DNA of 46,658 nt, taken from NCBI GenBank assembly GCA_030430675.1, contig JAUIKU010000008.1, positions 1 through 46,658 of the forward strand, written 5' to 3'. How positions within the stretch are numbered: the first letter of the stretch is position 1; each line of letters starts with the position of its first letter. The position numbers were made by a program, and so were the translations under genes. Shown here one piece after another: positions 18,460-26,273 of the stretch. The notes beneath the pieces were generated by a model. The model saw only the letters and a list, made by a program, of their open reading frames with translations. It did no database searches and was not told where the DNA came from. Origin of the DNA: Bacteroidia bacterium (lineage in GTDB: Bacteria; Bacteroidota; Bacteroidia; Cytophagales; Cyclobacteriaceae).

Positions 18460-19186
18460 ATGGATGATGCTTCAATAATTCTGATTTTATAACTCTGGTT
18501 ACCTGCCCCTTTAAAGATTCCAGGTCCTGTAAACCAAGTCCTTCCGTTGGCAGTGGTTTGTGATAGATGGCAACTGAGGTTCTGCGATTCACCATTAGTC
18601 CCTGATGACTGGGTAAAATTATCCAATTGTAGGGAATAGTTACAGGAACTATTGGTATTTGTTTCTCGATGGCCACCCGGAATGCCCCATCCTTGAATGG
18701 TTCAAGTTTCGGAGGTTTCTTTTCAGTACCTCCTTCCGGGAACATAACCAAACTAATTCCGTGATCTATGGCCAATGACGCTCTTTGGATGGATTCGTAC
18801 TTGCTCTTTAGACTAGACCGATCCACCGTAATATGTACTTTCTTAAATACATAACCGAACAACGGAACTTTGGACAAGGAGCTCTTTCCTACAAAGACAA
18901 ACAGGTTACGGCTCAATCCTATCAATGGAATATCCAGGAATGAGGTATGATTGGCACAAAAAACGTATCTGGCATTTGGGTCCAACGGTGCCCTGAATTC
19001 CTGTTTTACCGGAATAAATGACAGTTTCCAAAAGAGCACTGCCCACCATCGATTTAGTATCAACGCATAGCGTCGCCATTGCTTATTCTGGATTAAAACC
19101 CAGAAAACAGGAAAAAACACCAGGAATATCAGCGCAAATACCGCCAGGCAGTATCTGGAATATAACCATCGGAGCGGCGCTTTCAT
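18443..19186 (-). CDS. PlsC-like lysophospholipid acyltransferase
   Basis: A 247-residue membrane-associated acyltransferase of the 1-acyl-sn-glycerol-3-phosphate acyltransferase group, which adds the second acyl chain to make phosphatidic acid or an equivalent lipid. One N-terminal hydrophobic helix (about residues 11-33) is followed by the catalytic HX4D motif in CANHTSFLDIPL (about residues 75-86) and the substrate-binding FPEGGTE at about 145-151. A late IPIVPVTIPYNW block corresponds to motif IV. It may be the main PlsC or an aminolipid/ornithine-lipid type acyltransferase; the motifs do not distinguish them. It overlaps gatC by 17 bp and lies 45 bp from the MATE gene. Confidence 0.92.
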   Translation of the reverse strand: MKAPLRWLYSRYCLAVFALIFLVFFPVFWVLIQNKQWRRYALILNRWWAVLFWKLSFIPVKQEFRAPLDPNARYVFCANHTSFLDIPLIGLSRNLFVFVGKSSLSKVPLFGYVFKKVHITVDRSSLKSKYESIQRASLAIDHGISLVMFPEGGTEKKPPKLEPFKDGAFRVAIEKQIPIVPVTIPYNWIILPSHQGLMVNRRTSVAIYHKPLPTEGLGLQDLESLKGQVTRVIKSELLKHHPYGNQP

Positions 19187-19231
19187 CTTGCTAAACTACT
19201 ACTATTCCTGAATGATGCCAGAGGTTATGAT

Positions 19232-20584
19232 TCAGACCTTGGCAGCTGTCAGCATATTTGTGGTCAACCGCCGGAATCGGAGAAAAAGCAATACCGCAGC
19301 CAGGGTCAATCCCAGCAGCAATCCATACCATATACCGGTTGCTCCCATTTCTAATGGGAATGACAAAAAATAACCAACAGGTAACCCAACAATCCAGTAG
19401 GCAGTGACTGCAATGGCAGTGGGGATCCTTACATCCTCAATTCCCCTCAATGATCCCATTCCCACTACCTGTACCCCATCTGATATTTGGAAAAAGGCCG
19501 CCACAATCAGCAGCTGGCTGGTTATTTCAATTACTTCCGGATCGGCAATATAGAGTGTCGGCAGTATGTTTTTCAGGAGTAAAAATACCAGTGCTGCCCC
19601 ACCCATAAATATTGCCACCATAATAAAACAGGTATATCCCGCTAATCTTAGGTTGGGTAAATCACGTCCACCCAGTCTGTTTCCTACCCTTATGGTTGCG
19701 GCAGAGGCGATACCGGTAGCCATCATATAGCTGATAGAGGCCAGGTTAATGGCAATTTGATGTGCCGCCAGGGTACGGGTACCAAGCCACCCCATCATAA
19801 TAGCGGCAAACCCGAAAGCACTTACCTCAAATACATATTGCAATCCGGCGGGAATACCAACATTCAGTATCCTGCGGATTACCTGCCCCGAAATGTTAGA
19901 CAATACAAAGGCTGACCGGTATATTTTAAATTTACGGGCGTGGTAAATATATAATCCCATGAGAATGGCCATGACCGATCGGGCGATAAGCGTGGCCCAA
20001 CCCGCCCCGTTCAAACCCATTTCGGGAAAGCCAAATTTACCATAGATCAACAGGTAGTTGAGCAGTATATTTATAGCATTGCCTGTCAACGTGATATACA
20101 TGGCCTGCCTGGTATTGCCCATACCCTCGGCAAATTGCCGGAATGATTGAAATATCATGTATGGGATCAACGCCATGGTGATGATCCTCAGGTAGGGAAT
20201 GGCCATCACCACCACATCCGGAGGTTGATCGAGGTGATTCAATATGGGAGTGCAAACCACCGTGGACAACGCCAGCAGTGTTCCCAGCACGATATTTACC
20301 AGCAATCCATTGCTGAATATTCCACCTATTTTATTTGAGTCCTGTTCACCGTCAGCCGCCGCCACCAGTGGAGTAACTGCCAGCGAAACACCCAAACCAA
20401 ATACCATGATAGCATAAAATATCACATTGGCCAGGGAGGCTGCTGCCAAAGGTACTGCCCCCAGCTTTCCTACCATCAGGCTATCTGCCACTCCCACCGA
20501 TACCTGGCCCAACTGACTGAGCATCACAGGATAAGCCAACAGAAAATTTCGCTGGAAATGCGATTTATATTGGTCCGAAAACAT
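19232..20584 (-). CDS. MATE family efflux transporter
   Basis: A 450-residue protein with about twelve membrane helices in two similar halves. Typical MATE blocks include LAYPVMLSQLGQVSVGVADSLMVGKLGAVPLAAASLAN in the first helices, GMGNTRQAMYITLTGNAINILLNYLLIYG in the first half, and the corresponding GMGSLRGIEDVRIPTAIAVTAYWIVGLPVGY in the second. It resembles the NorM-like branch, which exchanges Na+ or H+ for cationic drugs; the substrate cannot be read from sequence. The ATG overlaps the stop of the NUDIX gene by one base, so the pair is translationally coupled. Confidence 0.94.
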   Translation of the reverse strand: MFSDQYKSHFQRNFLLAYPVMLSQLGQVSVGVADSLMVGKLGAVPLAAASLANVIFYAIMVFGLGVSLAVTPLVAAADGEQDSNKIGGIFSNGLLVNIVLGTLLALSTVVCTPILNHLDQPPDVVVMAIPYLRIITMALIPYMIFQSFRQFAEGMGNTRQAMYITLTGNAINILLNYLLIYGKFGFPEMGLNGAGWATLIARSVMAILMGLYIYHARKFKIYRSAFVLSNISGQVIRRILNVGIPAGLQYVFEVSAFGFAAIMMGWLGTRTLAAHQIAINLASISYMMATGIASAATIRVGNRLGGRDLPNLRLAGYTCFIMVAIFMGGAALVFLLLKNILPTLYIADPEVIEITSQLLIVAAFFQISDGVQVVGMGSLRGIEDVRIPTAIAVTAYWIVGLPVGYFLSFPLEMGATGIWYGLLLGLTLAAVLLFLRFRRLTTNMLTAAKV

Positions 20585-21132
20585 TACAATCCCAGCACCC
20601 TGGCCAACTTTAAAACACTTCCCACACTAAGACCGTCGGTAATTTTTCCCTCCATGACCAAATCGATTAACTCTACCAGCGCCACCTTTTTTACCTGGAT
20701 ATCTTCGGTCTCATCGAATTGCGGCTTCCCAAGGGCCAGGTCTTCAGCAATGTAGGTATAAGCCAATTCATCAGTCACACTATTGGAGGTATGCATTTTC
20801 AGCAACAACTTCCAATCGTTAGCGGTTATTCCGGTTTCTTCCAGCAATTCGCGTTTTGCACCAATCAAAGGATCTTCGTTAAATGGCACGCCACCCATAG
20901 GTAACTCCCAACTGTACTCGTCAAGTGTATACCGGTGTTGTCCCACAATCCATGTATTACCCTCGCGGTCCAACGGGATGATAGCCACTGCAATATTTTT
21001 AAAGCTCACCTTACCATAAATCCCGGGGTTTCCCGAGGGGTTAATAATCTGATCCTCCTGAACCTCGATCCAGGGGTTATCGTAGACCTTTTTACTACTT
21101 ATGGTCTGCCATCGATTGGGTGTCGCTTTCAT
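20584..21132 (-). CDS. NUDIX hydrolase
   Basis: A 182-residue protein, taking the ATG at 21132 rather than the GTG two codons upstream. It has a perfect Nudix box: GGVPFNEDPLIGAKRELLEETGI matches GX5EX7REUXEEXGU, at about residues 83-105. The preceding VAIIPLDREGNTWIVGQHRYTLDEYSWELPMGG resembles ADP-ribose/NDP-sugar pyrophosphatases (NudF/YffH-like), so ADP-ribose or a nucleoside diphosphate sugar is the likeliest substrate. It heads the minus-strand operon with the MATE gene and is divergent from rnhB across about 90 bp that must hold both promoters. Confidence 0.92.
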   Translation of the reverse strand: MKATPNRWQTISSKKVYDNPWIEVQEDQIINPSGNPGIYGKVSFKNIAVAIIPLDREGNTWIVGQHRYTLDEYSWELPMGGVPFNEDPLIGAKRELLEETGITANDWKLLLKMHTSNSVTDELAYTYIAEDLALGKPQFDETEDIQVKKVALVELIDLVMEGKITDGLSVGSVLKLARVLGL

Positions 21133-21224
21133 AAACACAAACTTACGGGGCTCATGTTAAAATATTTTTAAATCCCTCCACTTTTCTTTCACCATCAGAT
21201 CTATTTATCTTAGCAAACAATTCA

Positions 21225-21821
21225 ATGCTCAAATCGCAGTTTTACCGAAGTAAAATTGAGGCTGGTTGTGACGAAGCCGGCCGTGGTTGCCTGGCAGGTC
21301 CGGTGGTAGCCGCAGCGGTAATTTTGCCCAAAAATTATCGGCATAAAGTACTGACCGATTCCAAAAAGCTTTCCAGAAAGCAACGGGATGAACTTAGGCT
21401 GGAAGTTGAAAAGCGATCGCTGGCCTGGTCCATTGGAATCGCCAGCCATCAGGAGATAGATCAGTTGAATATACTCAATGCCTCCTACCTGGCCATGCAC
21501 CGGGCCATAGACCAGCTTAAACAAAAACCAGAGCACCTGCTTATCGATGGCAACCGGTTTAAGGAATATCCTGAGATCCCTCACAAGTGCATTGTGAAAG
21601 GAGATAGTAAATACTATTCCATTGCAGCCGCTTCCATATTGGCTAAAACACACCGAGACCAATTGATGGAAAAACTAGGTCAAACCCATCCTGAGTATCA
21701 ATGGCATACCAATATGGGGTACCCCACGAAAGCCCATCGCTCCGCTATTCGGGATTTTGGTGTTACTCCCTATCATCGTCGCTCATTCCAACTGTTGCCG
21801 GCCCAACTTGAACTATTCTAA
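21225..21821 (+). CDS. rnhB: Ribonuclease HII
   Basis: A 198-residue RNase HII, which nicks RNA-DNA hybrids and starts removal of misincorporated ribonucleotides. The signature [23 protein letters not shown] sits at residues 9-31 with the catalytic Asp-Glu pair of [21 protein letters not shown] follows, then the central Asp in LLIDGNRF, and the [17 protein letters not shown] block carrying the last acidic ligand. [20 protein letters not shown] is the usual C-terminal block. Length is normal. It is followed by gcvT after 52 bp. Confidence 0.97.
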   Translation: MLKSQFYRSKIEAGCDEAGRGCLAGPVVAAAVILPKNYRHKVLTDSKKLSRKQRDELRLEVEKRSLAWSIGIASHQEIDQLNILNASYLAMHRAIDQLKQKPEHLLIDGNRFKEYPEIPHKCIVKGDSKYYSIAAASILAKTHRDQLMEKLGQTHPEYQWHTNMGYPTKAHRSAIRDFGVTPYHRRSFQLLPAQLELF

Positions 21822-21824
21822 TGG

Positions 21825-21856
21825 TTAGTGTTACACTTCAAAAAGCCTTATTTTTG
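21825..21856 (+). promoter_or_regulatory. Candidate Bacteroidota-type promoter of gcvT
   Basis: TATTTTTG at 21849-21856 matches the Bacteroidota -7 element TAnnTTTG exactly. A TTAG at 21825-21828, 20 bases upstream, differs by one base from the -33 element TTTG. Transcription would start about 10 bases before the gcvT ATG at 21874. Confidence 0.4.
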
Positions 21857-21873
21857 CCTGCAAATCGCAAGAA

Positions 21874-22956
21874 ATGGAATTAAAACAGATACCCCTGGCA
21901 CAAACCCATAGAGAACTGGGTGCCCGAATGGCGACCTTTGCCGGCTTTGAGATGCCTATTCGCTATACCTCCCTGGTGGAAGAACACATGACAGTGAGAG
22001 AAAGAGTGGGGATCTTCGATGTATCTCATATGGGTGAATTCCTGATTACCGGCGCCGGTGCACTCGATCTGATTCAATACACAACCTGCAATGATGCCAG
22101 CAAATTATCCGATGGACAGGCACAATATTCATGCTTTATCAACCAACAGGGAGGCATTATAGACGACCTGCTGGTTTACAAGATTGAGCAGGATCATTAT
22201 CTAACCGTAGTAAACGCTTCAAATATTGATAAGGATTGGGAATGGCTCAATCAACAAAATGCTTTTGGAGCCACCCTAACCAATTTATCACCCGACATTT
22301 GCCTGTTTGCAGTACAGGGTCCTTTAGCTGCAAAAACACTGCAGGGCTTGACTGAGGTGGCACTGGACTCCCAGAAGTACTATACCTTTTCAATCGGCAC
22401 TTTTGCCGGGGTACAGGATGTAATAATATCAGCTACCGGTTACACCGGCTCCGGAGGTTACGAACTATATCTGCCTGCCAAACACGCGGCAAAGGTATGG
22501 GATGCTATCTGCGAACAGGGTAAATCATTCGGATTAAAACCCATAGGTCTCGGTGCCAGGGATACATTACGACTGGAGAAAGGATATTGCCTCTATGGTA
22601 ATGACTTGTCTGATGAAACTACACCGTTGGAGGCAGGCCTGGGCTGGATTACCAAATTTTCAAAATCATTTGTTGGTGCCGATATACTTCAGGGTCAAAA
22701 AGAGGGGGGAATTTCTAAAAAACTGATAGGATTCACTATGGAGGATAGAGGAATTCCCAGAAAGGATTACCGAATTCTGGACCGCTCCGGAGATGAAATT
22801 GGAGTGGTAACCTCCGGCAGTCAGTCACCGTGCCTGGGAATCGGAATCGGCATGGGCTATATACGGATAGAGAATGCGGGCATTGATAATGAAATATTTA
22901 TTGAAATAAGAAACAAACCAGTTAAAGCCATCATAAAAAAACTTCCCCTGGTATGA
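21874..22956 (+). CDS. gcvT: Glycine cleavage system T protein (aminomethyltransferase)
   Basis: A 360-residue GcvT, which moves the methylene group from the aminomethyl-lipoyl H protein to tetrahydrofolate and releases ammonia. Typical blocks are the N-terminal LAQTHRELGARMATFAGFEMPIRY, the VGIFDVSHMGEFLITG block, GYTGSGGYELYL, and GLGARDTLRLEKGYCLYGNDLSDETTPLEAGLGW. The C-terminal VTSGSQSPCLGIGIGMGYI closes the folate-binding site. gcvH and gcvP are not in the window. The stop overlaps the start of the ComB-like gene by 4 bp (ATGA). Confidence 0.97.
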   Translation: MELKQIPLAQTHRELGARMATFAGFEMPIRYTSLVEEHMTVRERVGIFDVSHMGEFLITGAGALDLIQYTTCNDASKLSDGQAQYSCFINQQGGIIDDLLVYKIEQDHYLTVVNASNIDKDWEWLNQQNAFGATLTNLSPDICLFAVQGPLAAKTLQGLTEVALDSQKYYTFSIGTFAGVQDVIISATGYTGSGGYELYLPAKHAAKVWDAICEQGKSFGLKPIGLGARDTLRLEKGYCLYGNDLSDETTPLEAGLGWITKFSKSFVGADILQGQKEGGISKKLIGFTMEDRGIPRKDYRILDRSGDEIGVVTSGSQSPCLGIGIGMGYIRIENAGIDNEIFIEIRNKPVKAIIKKLPLV

Positions 22957-23657
22957 AAAACCTAACCACCTGTTTTTCTCCTCAGCTCCTGCCACTGTAT
23001 GAGTTTGAAGACCGTACCGTAGTTGTGGTAGACATCCTAAGAGCTACCAGTAGTATGGTCACTGCCTTTGCCTACGATGTGGCATCTATTACACCGGTGC
23101 CTGCCCTGGCAGACTGCAGGGTACTTAAGGAACAGGGTTATATCACTGCCGGAGAAAGAGGAGGACAGAAGGTAGACGGTTTCGACCTTGGCAACTCCCC
23201 TTTTGAATTCATGGACCACAAATTGAACGGAAAAGATCTGGCATTTACCACCACTAATGGCTCCCAGGCCATACTCGCGGTTACAGGTGCCAGAACCATA
23301 ATACTGGGTTCGTTTCTCAATCTTTCCTCCACTGCAGACTTTCTTATCAAAAACAATGAATCGGTACTGGTATTATGTGCAGGTTGGAAAGGCAAGTTCA
23401 ATATTGAAGATACGCTGTATGCAGGAGCGTTGGCGAATTTACTTCAGGACCAATTTACATTTGAGGACGATTCTACCCTGGCTGCCGTCAATCTTTATCA
23501 AAATGCCGCAGATGATCTTTTAAGCTTCCTGCATCGGGGATCACATGCACAGCGGTTGGCGGGGTTTTTAAATCACCGGGATCTGGAATTCTGCGTACAA
23601 AGGGATAAGTTTTCACTGAATGCCATCTATCGCAATGACCGGTTATACCGGATCTGA
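22953..23657 (+). CDS. ComB-like 2-phosphosulfolactate phosphatase
   Basis: A 234-residue member of the ComB family. VVVVDILRATSSMVTAFAYDV near the N-terminus, the AGERGGQKVDGFDLGNSPFEF block, and TTTNGSQAI in the middle are family hallmarks. The reference activity is the Mg-dependent dephosphorylation of 2-phospho-3-sulfolactate in coenzyme M synthesis. This organism is not expected to make coenzyme M, so the enzyme may serve sulfolactate or sulfonolipid metabolism, or act on another phosphate ester. It overlaps gcvT by 4 bp and is convergent with the MazG-like gene. Confidence 0.88.
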   Translation: MKNLTTCFSPQLLPLYEFEDRTVVVVDILRATSSMVTAFAYDVASITPVPALADCRVLKEQGYITAGERGGQKVDGFDLGNSPFEFMDHKLNGKDLAFTTTNGSQAILAVTGARTIILGSFLNLSSTADFLIKNNESVLVLCAGWKGKFNIEDTLYAGALANLLQDQFTFEDDSTLAAVNLYQNAADDLLSFLHRGSHAQRLAGFLNHRDLEFCVQRDKFSLNAIYRNDRLYRI

Positions 23658-23658
23658 T

Positions 23659-23672
23659 AGCCTTTCAAGGCT
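23659..23672. terminator. Short palindrome at the comB/mazG convergent junction
   Basis: AGCCTTTCAAGGCT is a near-perfect palindrome straddling the 3' end of the MazG-like gene and directly following the ComB-like stop. On the plus strand it is followed by a T-rich TTTAATTT. It could act as a compact terminator in the plus direction. The stem is only five or six pairs. Confidence 0.4.
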
Positions 23673-23994
23673 TTAATTTGCGATTACCCTGATGTCTATT
23701 GGCGTCTCTGGTAGTTTTTTTCTCCATATTTCGATTCAAAGCCGAAGTCAGGTCAATGCCCGTTTGATTTGCCAGACAAATCAATACCCATAGCACATCG
23801 GCCATCTCATCCGCCAGGTCGTATTCCGGTTTGGGTTCCTTAAACGACTGTTCCCCATAGATTCTGGCCATCAATCTGGCCAACTCTCCTACTTCCTCCA
23901 TAAGAATGGCAGTATTGGTCAGTTCATTAAAATAGCGTACTCCGGTAGTGTTAATCCACCGGTCTACCATGGTTTGAGCTTCGGATATGGTCAT
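23665..23994 (-). CDS. MazG-like nucleotide pyrophosphohydrolase
   Basis: A 109-residue all-helical protein of the MazG/dUTPase-like superfamily. The Mg-binding acidic pattern is visible as LMEEVGELARLMAR (about residues 31-44) and DLADEMADVLWVLICLAN (about 59-76), i.e. EExxE and ExxD. Proteins of this small size hydrolyse non-canonical or damaged nucleoside triphosphates to monophosphate and pyrophosphate. It is the last gene of a minus-strand group behind dtd, 64 bp downstream. The start at the ATG at 23994 fits the family. Confidence 0.9.
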   Translation of the reverse strand: MTISEAQTMVDRWINTTGVRYFNELTNTAILMEEVGELARLMARIYGEQSFKEPKPEYDLADEMADVLWVLICLANQTGIDLTSALNRNMEKKTTRDANRHQGNRKLKP

Positions 23995-24058
23995 GTTCGA
24001 ATTTGGTATTACTTCTTGGAAAAATGATCACCATGAAAAACCGGGGCAACGCCGGGAT

Positions 24059-24508
24059 TCAGGGATTCTTTGAATCAATAATTATTGTCACAGGGCCATC
24101 ATTTACCAGGGCAACCTGCATGTCGGCCCCAAACACACCACTGGCGATTTCCCGGCCCAAACCTATCTTACATTCCTGTAAAAAATCCTGATACAATGGT
24201 ATTGCCTGTTCTGGCCTGGCTGCCTTAATGTAACTGGGGCGGTTTCCTTTCCTGGTACTGGCGTGCAGGGTAAATTGGCTCACCACCAGTAACTCCCCTG
24301 CCACCTCTTTTATTGAGCGGTTCATTACCCCCCTTTCATCGTTGAATATTCTCAACCCTAATATTTTTTTGACCAGCCATTGCACATCCTGTTCCCGGTC
24401 CTCTGTTTCGATCCCCAACAGGACCAATAATCCCTGGCCAATGGCACCAACGGTGCTGCCATCTACAGCTACCCGTGACTCAGAAACCCGTTGGATCACA
24501 ACTTTCAT
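24059..24508 (-). CDS. dtd: D-aminoacyl-tRNA deacylase
   Basis: A 149-residue DTD, which removes D-amino acids (and glycine from tRNA-Ala) and so guards translation. It begins with MKVVIQRVSESRVAVDG. The catalytic-site SQFTLHA motif is at about residues 78-84, the conserved NRPSYIKAARPEQA block follows, and the cross-subunit Gly-Pro is in VNDGPVTIIID near the C-terminus. Length is exactly normal. It lies 30 bp downstream of the YkvA-like gene. Confidence 0.97.
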   Translation of the reverse strand: MKVVIQRVSESRVAVDGSTVGAIGQGLLVLLGIETEDREQDVQWLVKKILGLRIFNDERGVMNRSIKEVAGELLVVSQFTLHASTRKGNRPSYIKAARPEQAIPLYQDFLQECKIGLGREIASGVFGADMQVALVNDGPVTIIIDSKNP

Positions 24509-24538
24509 AAGGCAATCTATGGTCTTGGTTTCTGTGCG

Positions 24539-24946
24539 TTAGATCGGACTTGAATTCTCCCATGCCTGAAACGATACCACCTCTTCCTTTACCTTGTTGA
24601 AAATCGCCATTACTACTGCGAAGTCGTCCACATAGCCGGTAATGGGAATAAAGTCAGGCAGCATGTCTAGTGGTACCACAAAATAGATCAAAGCTCCTGC
24701 CACCAATAGTATGGTAGACCATGGTATGTTGTATCTACCGCTCCGGAATGCTTTCAACATGCGAATAAAAGTACTGATAGTGCCTAGAATACCTTTGAAG
24801 TCGTTCTCTTTCAATTCCAGTTCACTCAATTTTTTCTTTGAGGTACTTACCAACTGGTTGACCCTTTCGGGCTGACTCAGCACTTTAACTGCACTTTCTT
24901 TGGCCTGCTTAAATCCGGACAGAGAGTTCTCCTTTTTACGAATCAT
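24539..24946 (-). CDS. YkvA/DUF1232 family membrane protein
   Basis: A 135-residue protein with a basic, helical N-terminal half and a DUF1232 core at about residues 70-118: RYNIPWSTILLVAGALIYFVVPLDMLPDFIPITGYVDDFAVV. The VP-D-PDFIP-GY-DD pattern is the family signature. The function of the family is unknown; it contains one or two membrane segments. It sits 22 bp downstream of the membrane-anchored gene next to it and is followed by dtd. Confidence 0.93.
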   Translation of the reverse strand: MIRKKENSLSGFKQAKESAVKVLSQPERVNQLVSTSKKKLSELELKENDFKGILGTISTFIRMLKAFRSGRYNIPWSTILLVAGALIYFVVPLDMLPDFIPITGYVDDFAVVMAIFNKVKEEVVSFQAWENSSPI

Positions 24947-24968
24947 TTATTGAATCTTAATGCCACTC

Positions 24969-25490
24969 TTAAAATAACGTACGGACTTCATCTTTTATTT
25001 GAGATAAAGCGACTACCGTTGGGTCTGATTTGCGCTCCAGCATCTTTTCAAAAATGCGTTTTGCCAGTTCCAAACTGTTGGCGTCGGATGCTATTCCTTC
25101 AGCCGATTTGTTTACGATAGATATAATTTCCTCTTTGGCACCCTTGACCAAATTCCAGGCATTGTCACTTACATAAATTTGCTGACTCAAATTATGATTG
25201 AACTCCTCCCGGATATCATTCAAAAGGGCCTGTTGAAACTGAACTGCAGTAAACGAGTTATCTCTTACTCTTATGATTAGATTGTTGGGAGCTATTCGCT
25301 CAAGAAACAGGCTCAGTCGTTCATAGGCTTTGAGCCTCAACGGCAGAATCACCTCCGTGTTTTTAGATTTTATCTCAATTCGCGCTTTGTCCAATTCCTT
25401 CTGCACAAATGATTTAACCACCAGGTACATGCCATACAATACTGCCGCAGCCGGTATCAGAAGTTTAGCAAATTCCAAAACTATATCCAT
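24969..25490 (-). CDS. Conserved membrane-anchored protein of unknown function
   Basis: I start this at the ATG at 25490 (MDIVLEFAKLLIPAAAVLYGMYLVVKSF), giving 173 residues. An open frame continues upstream to a GTG at 25556, but that part is a low-complexity Lys/Leu/Thr repeat encoded by the hexamer array. The protein has one N-terminal membrane helix (about residues 6-26) and a helical cytoplasmic region with ALRLKAYERLSLFLERIAP-like and FEKMLERKSDPTVVALSQIKDEVRTLF segments. It resembles small conserved Bacteroidota proteins without an assigned role. It is the first gene of the group leading into YkvA, dtd and mazG. Confidence 0.8.
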   Translation of the reverse strand: MDIVLEFAKLLIPAAAVLYGMYLVVKSFVQKELDKARIEIKSKNTEVILPLRLKAYERLSLFLERIAPNNLIIRVRDNSFTAVQFQQALLNDIREEFNHNLSQQIYVSDNAWNLVKGAKEEIISIVNKSAEGIASDANSLELAKRIFEKMLERKSDPTVVALSQIKDEVRTLF

Positions 25491-25493
25491 GTT

Positions 25494-25541
25494 GAGTTTG
25501 AGTGTGAGTGTGAGTGTGAGTTTGGGTTTGGGTGTGAGTTT
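25494..25541. repeat. Eight-unit hexanucleotide repeat upstream of a start codon
   Basis: Eight imperfect six-base units of the form G(A/G)GT(G/T)T lie head to tail from 25494 to 25541, three bases from the ATG at 25490 of the minus-strand gene and about 50 bp before the plus-strand ATG at 25595. The purest part is three consecutive GAGTGT units at 25500-25517. Arrays like this can change length by slippage. Confidence 0.9.
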
Positions 25542-25594
25542 GTAGTAATTTTGCACTGAAGATAGCTATTATTGACAATAATTTAAAAACAGGC

Positions 25595-25906
25595 ATGGAC
25601 ATCCCTGTAAACATTACCGAAAAAGCATTTCAGGAAATAATCCATATTATAGAGCGTAAGAATATTCCGGACCAATATGGGTTGCGAATTGGGATAAAAG
25701 GGGGAGGTTGTGCCGGTATTAGCTATCTACTGGGCTTTGATACCGTCTCAAAGGAGGATGGGAGCTTCGATTTCAGGGGACTACCGGTTTATATTGCCAA
25801 GAAGCACACCATGTATCTGTTTGGCTTAACTCTTGACTTTCATGAGGGCGCTGATGCCAGAGGCTTTGTATTTCTCAACCCGGAGCAGTCTCGGGTCAAA
25901 GAGTAA
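25595..25906 (+). CDS. HesB/IscA-type Fe-S carrier homologue lacking the C-terminal CxC
   Basis: A 103-residue A-type carrier homologue. The N-terminal ITEKAFQEIIHIIERKNIPDQYGLRIGIKGGGCAGISYLLGFD block is the family signature and keeps the first ligand Cys at about residue 39. The usual C-terminal CGCG(S/T)SF tail, which supplies the other two cluster ligands, is absent: the protein ends NPEQSRVKE. Neither alternative reading frame after the stop restores a CxC, so this is not a simple frameshift. A related Cys-poor branch seems to occur in other Cytophagales-type genomes (from memory). It may carry clusters with other ligands or bind iron differently. Its last 11 bp overlap folB on the opposite strand. 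Confidence 0.87.
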   Translation: MDIPVNITEKAFQEIIHIIERKNIPDQYGLRIGIKGGGCAGISYLLGFDTVSKEDGSFDFRGLPVYIAKKHTMYLFGLTLDFHEGADARGFVFLNPEQSRVKE

Positions 25907-26264
25907 CAGGCCGGTCCTCAGTGAGAGTAACCCTTGCCTCTTTACAAACACCACCAATGGGAGGATTGAATTTGGCAATACTTACTTCCACCCATTGTAC
26001 CTTATCAAATTCCTGAAAGACTGACTGTATGATTTCATAACCAATATGTTCCAGCAATCTTGAGCGAATCTGCATATTGTCCTTGACAATGTTATACAGC
26101 GCTTCATAGTTGACAGTTTCCGACAAAGCGTCTTCCACTGCGGCCGTTTGCAGATCCGCACGAACTGTTACGTCAACCGAATATTTATTCCCAACCTTTT
26201 GCTCTTCATCGTAGTAGCCGTGATAGGCAAAAAACTCCAGGCCTCTTAGTGCAACTAAACCCAC
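25896..26264 (-). CDS. folB: Dihydroneopterin aldolase
   Basis: A 122-residue FolB, which converts 7,8-dihydroneopterin to 6-hydroxymethyl-dihydropterin in folate synthesis. The start is a GTG at 26264, forced by an in-frame stop three codons further upstream. LRGLEFFAYHGYYDEEQKVGNKYSVDVTV carries the conserved Tyr/His region, followed by LSETVNYEALY and RSRLLEHIGYEI, and finally the VSIAKFNPPIGG block. It is the last gene of the WD40-DivIVA-folB operon, 9 bp after the DivIVA stop, and overlaps the A-type carrier gene at its 3' end. Confidence 0.96.
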   Translation of the reverse strand: MGLVALRGLEFFAYHGYYDEEQKVGNKYSVDVTVRADLQTAAVEDALSETVNYEALYNIVKDNMQIRSRLLEHIGYEIIQSVFQEFDKVQWVEVSIAKFNPPIGGVCKEARVTLTEDRPVTL

Positions 26265-26273
26265 AATGAAATG

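Noticed and set aside
25494-25541. The hexamer array as a CRISPR or integration site
   Set aside because: Units are only six bases, contiguous, without spacers, and no cas or integrase gene is nearby.
25491-25556. N-terminal extension (22 residues, GTG start) for the small membrane protein at 24969-25490
   Set aside because: It would be a repeat-encoded Lys/Leu/Thr stretch before a normal N-terminal membrane anchor; the ATG at 25490 is preferred.
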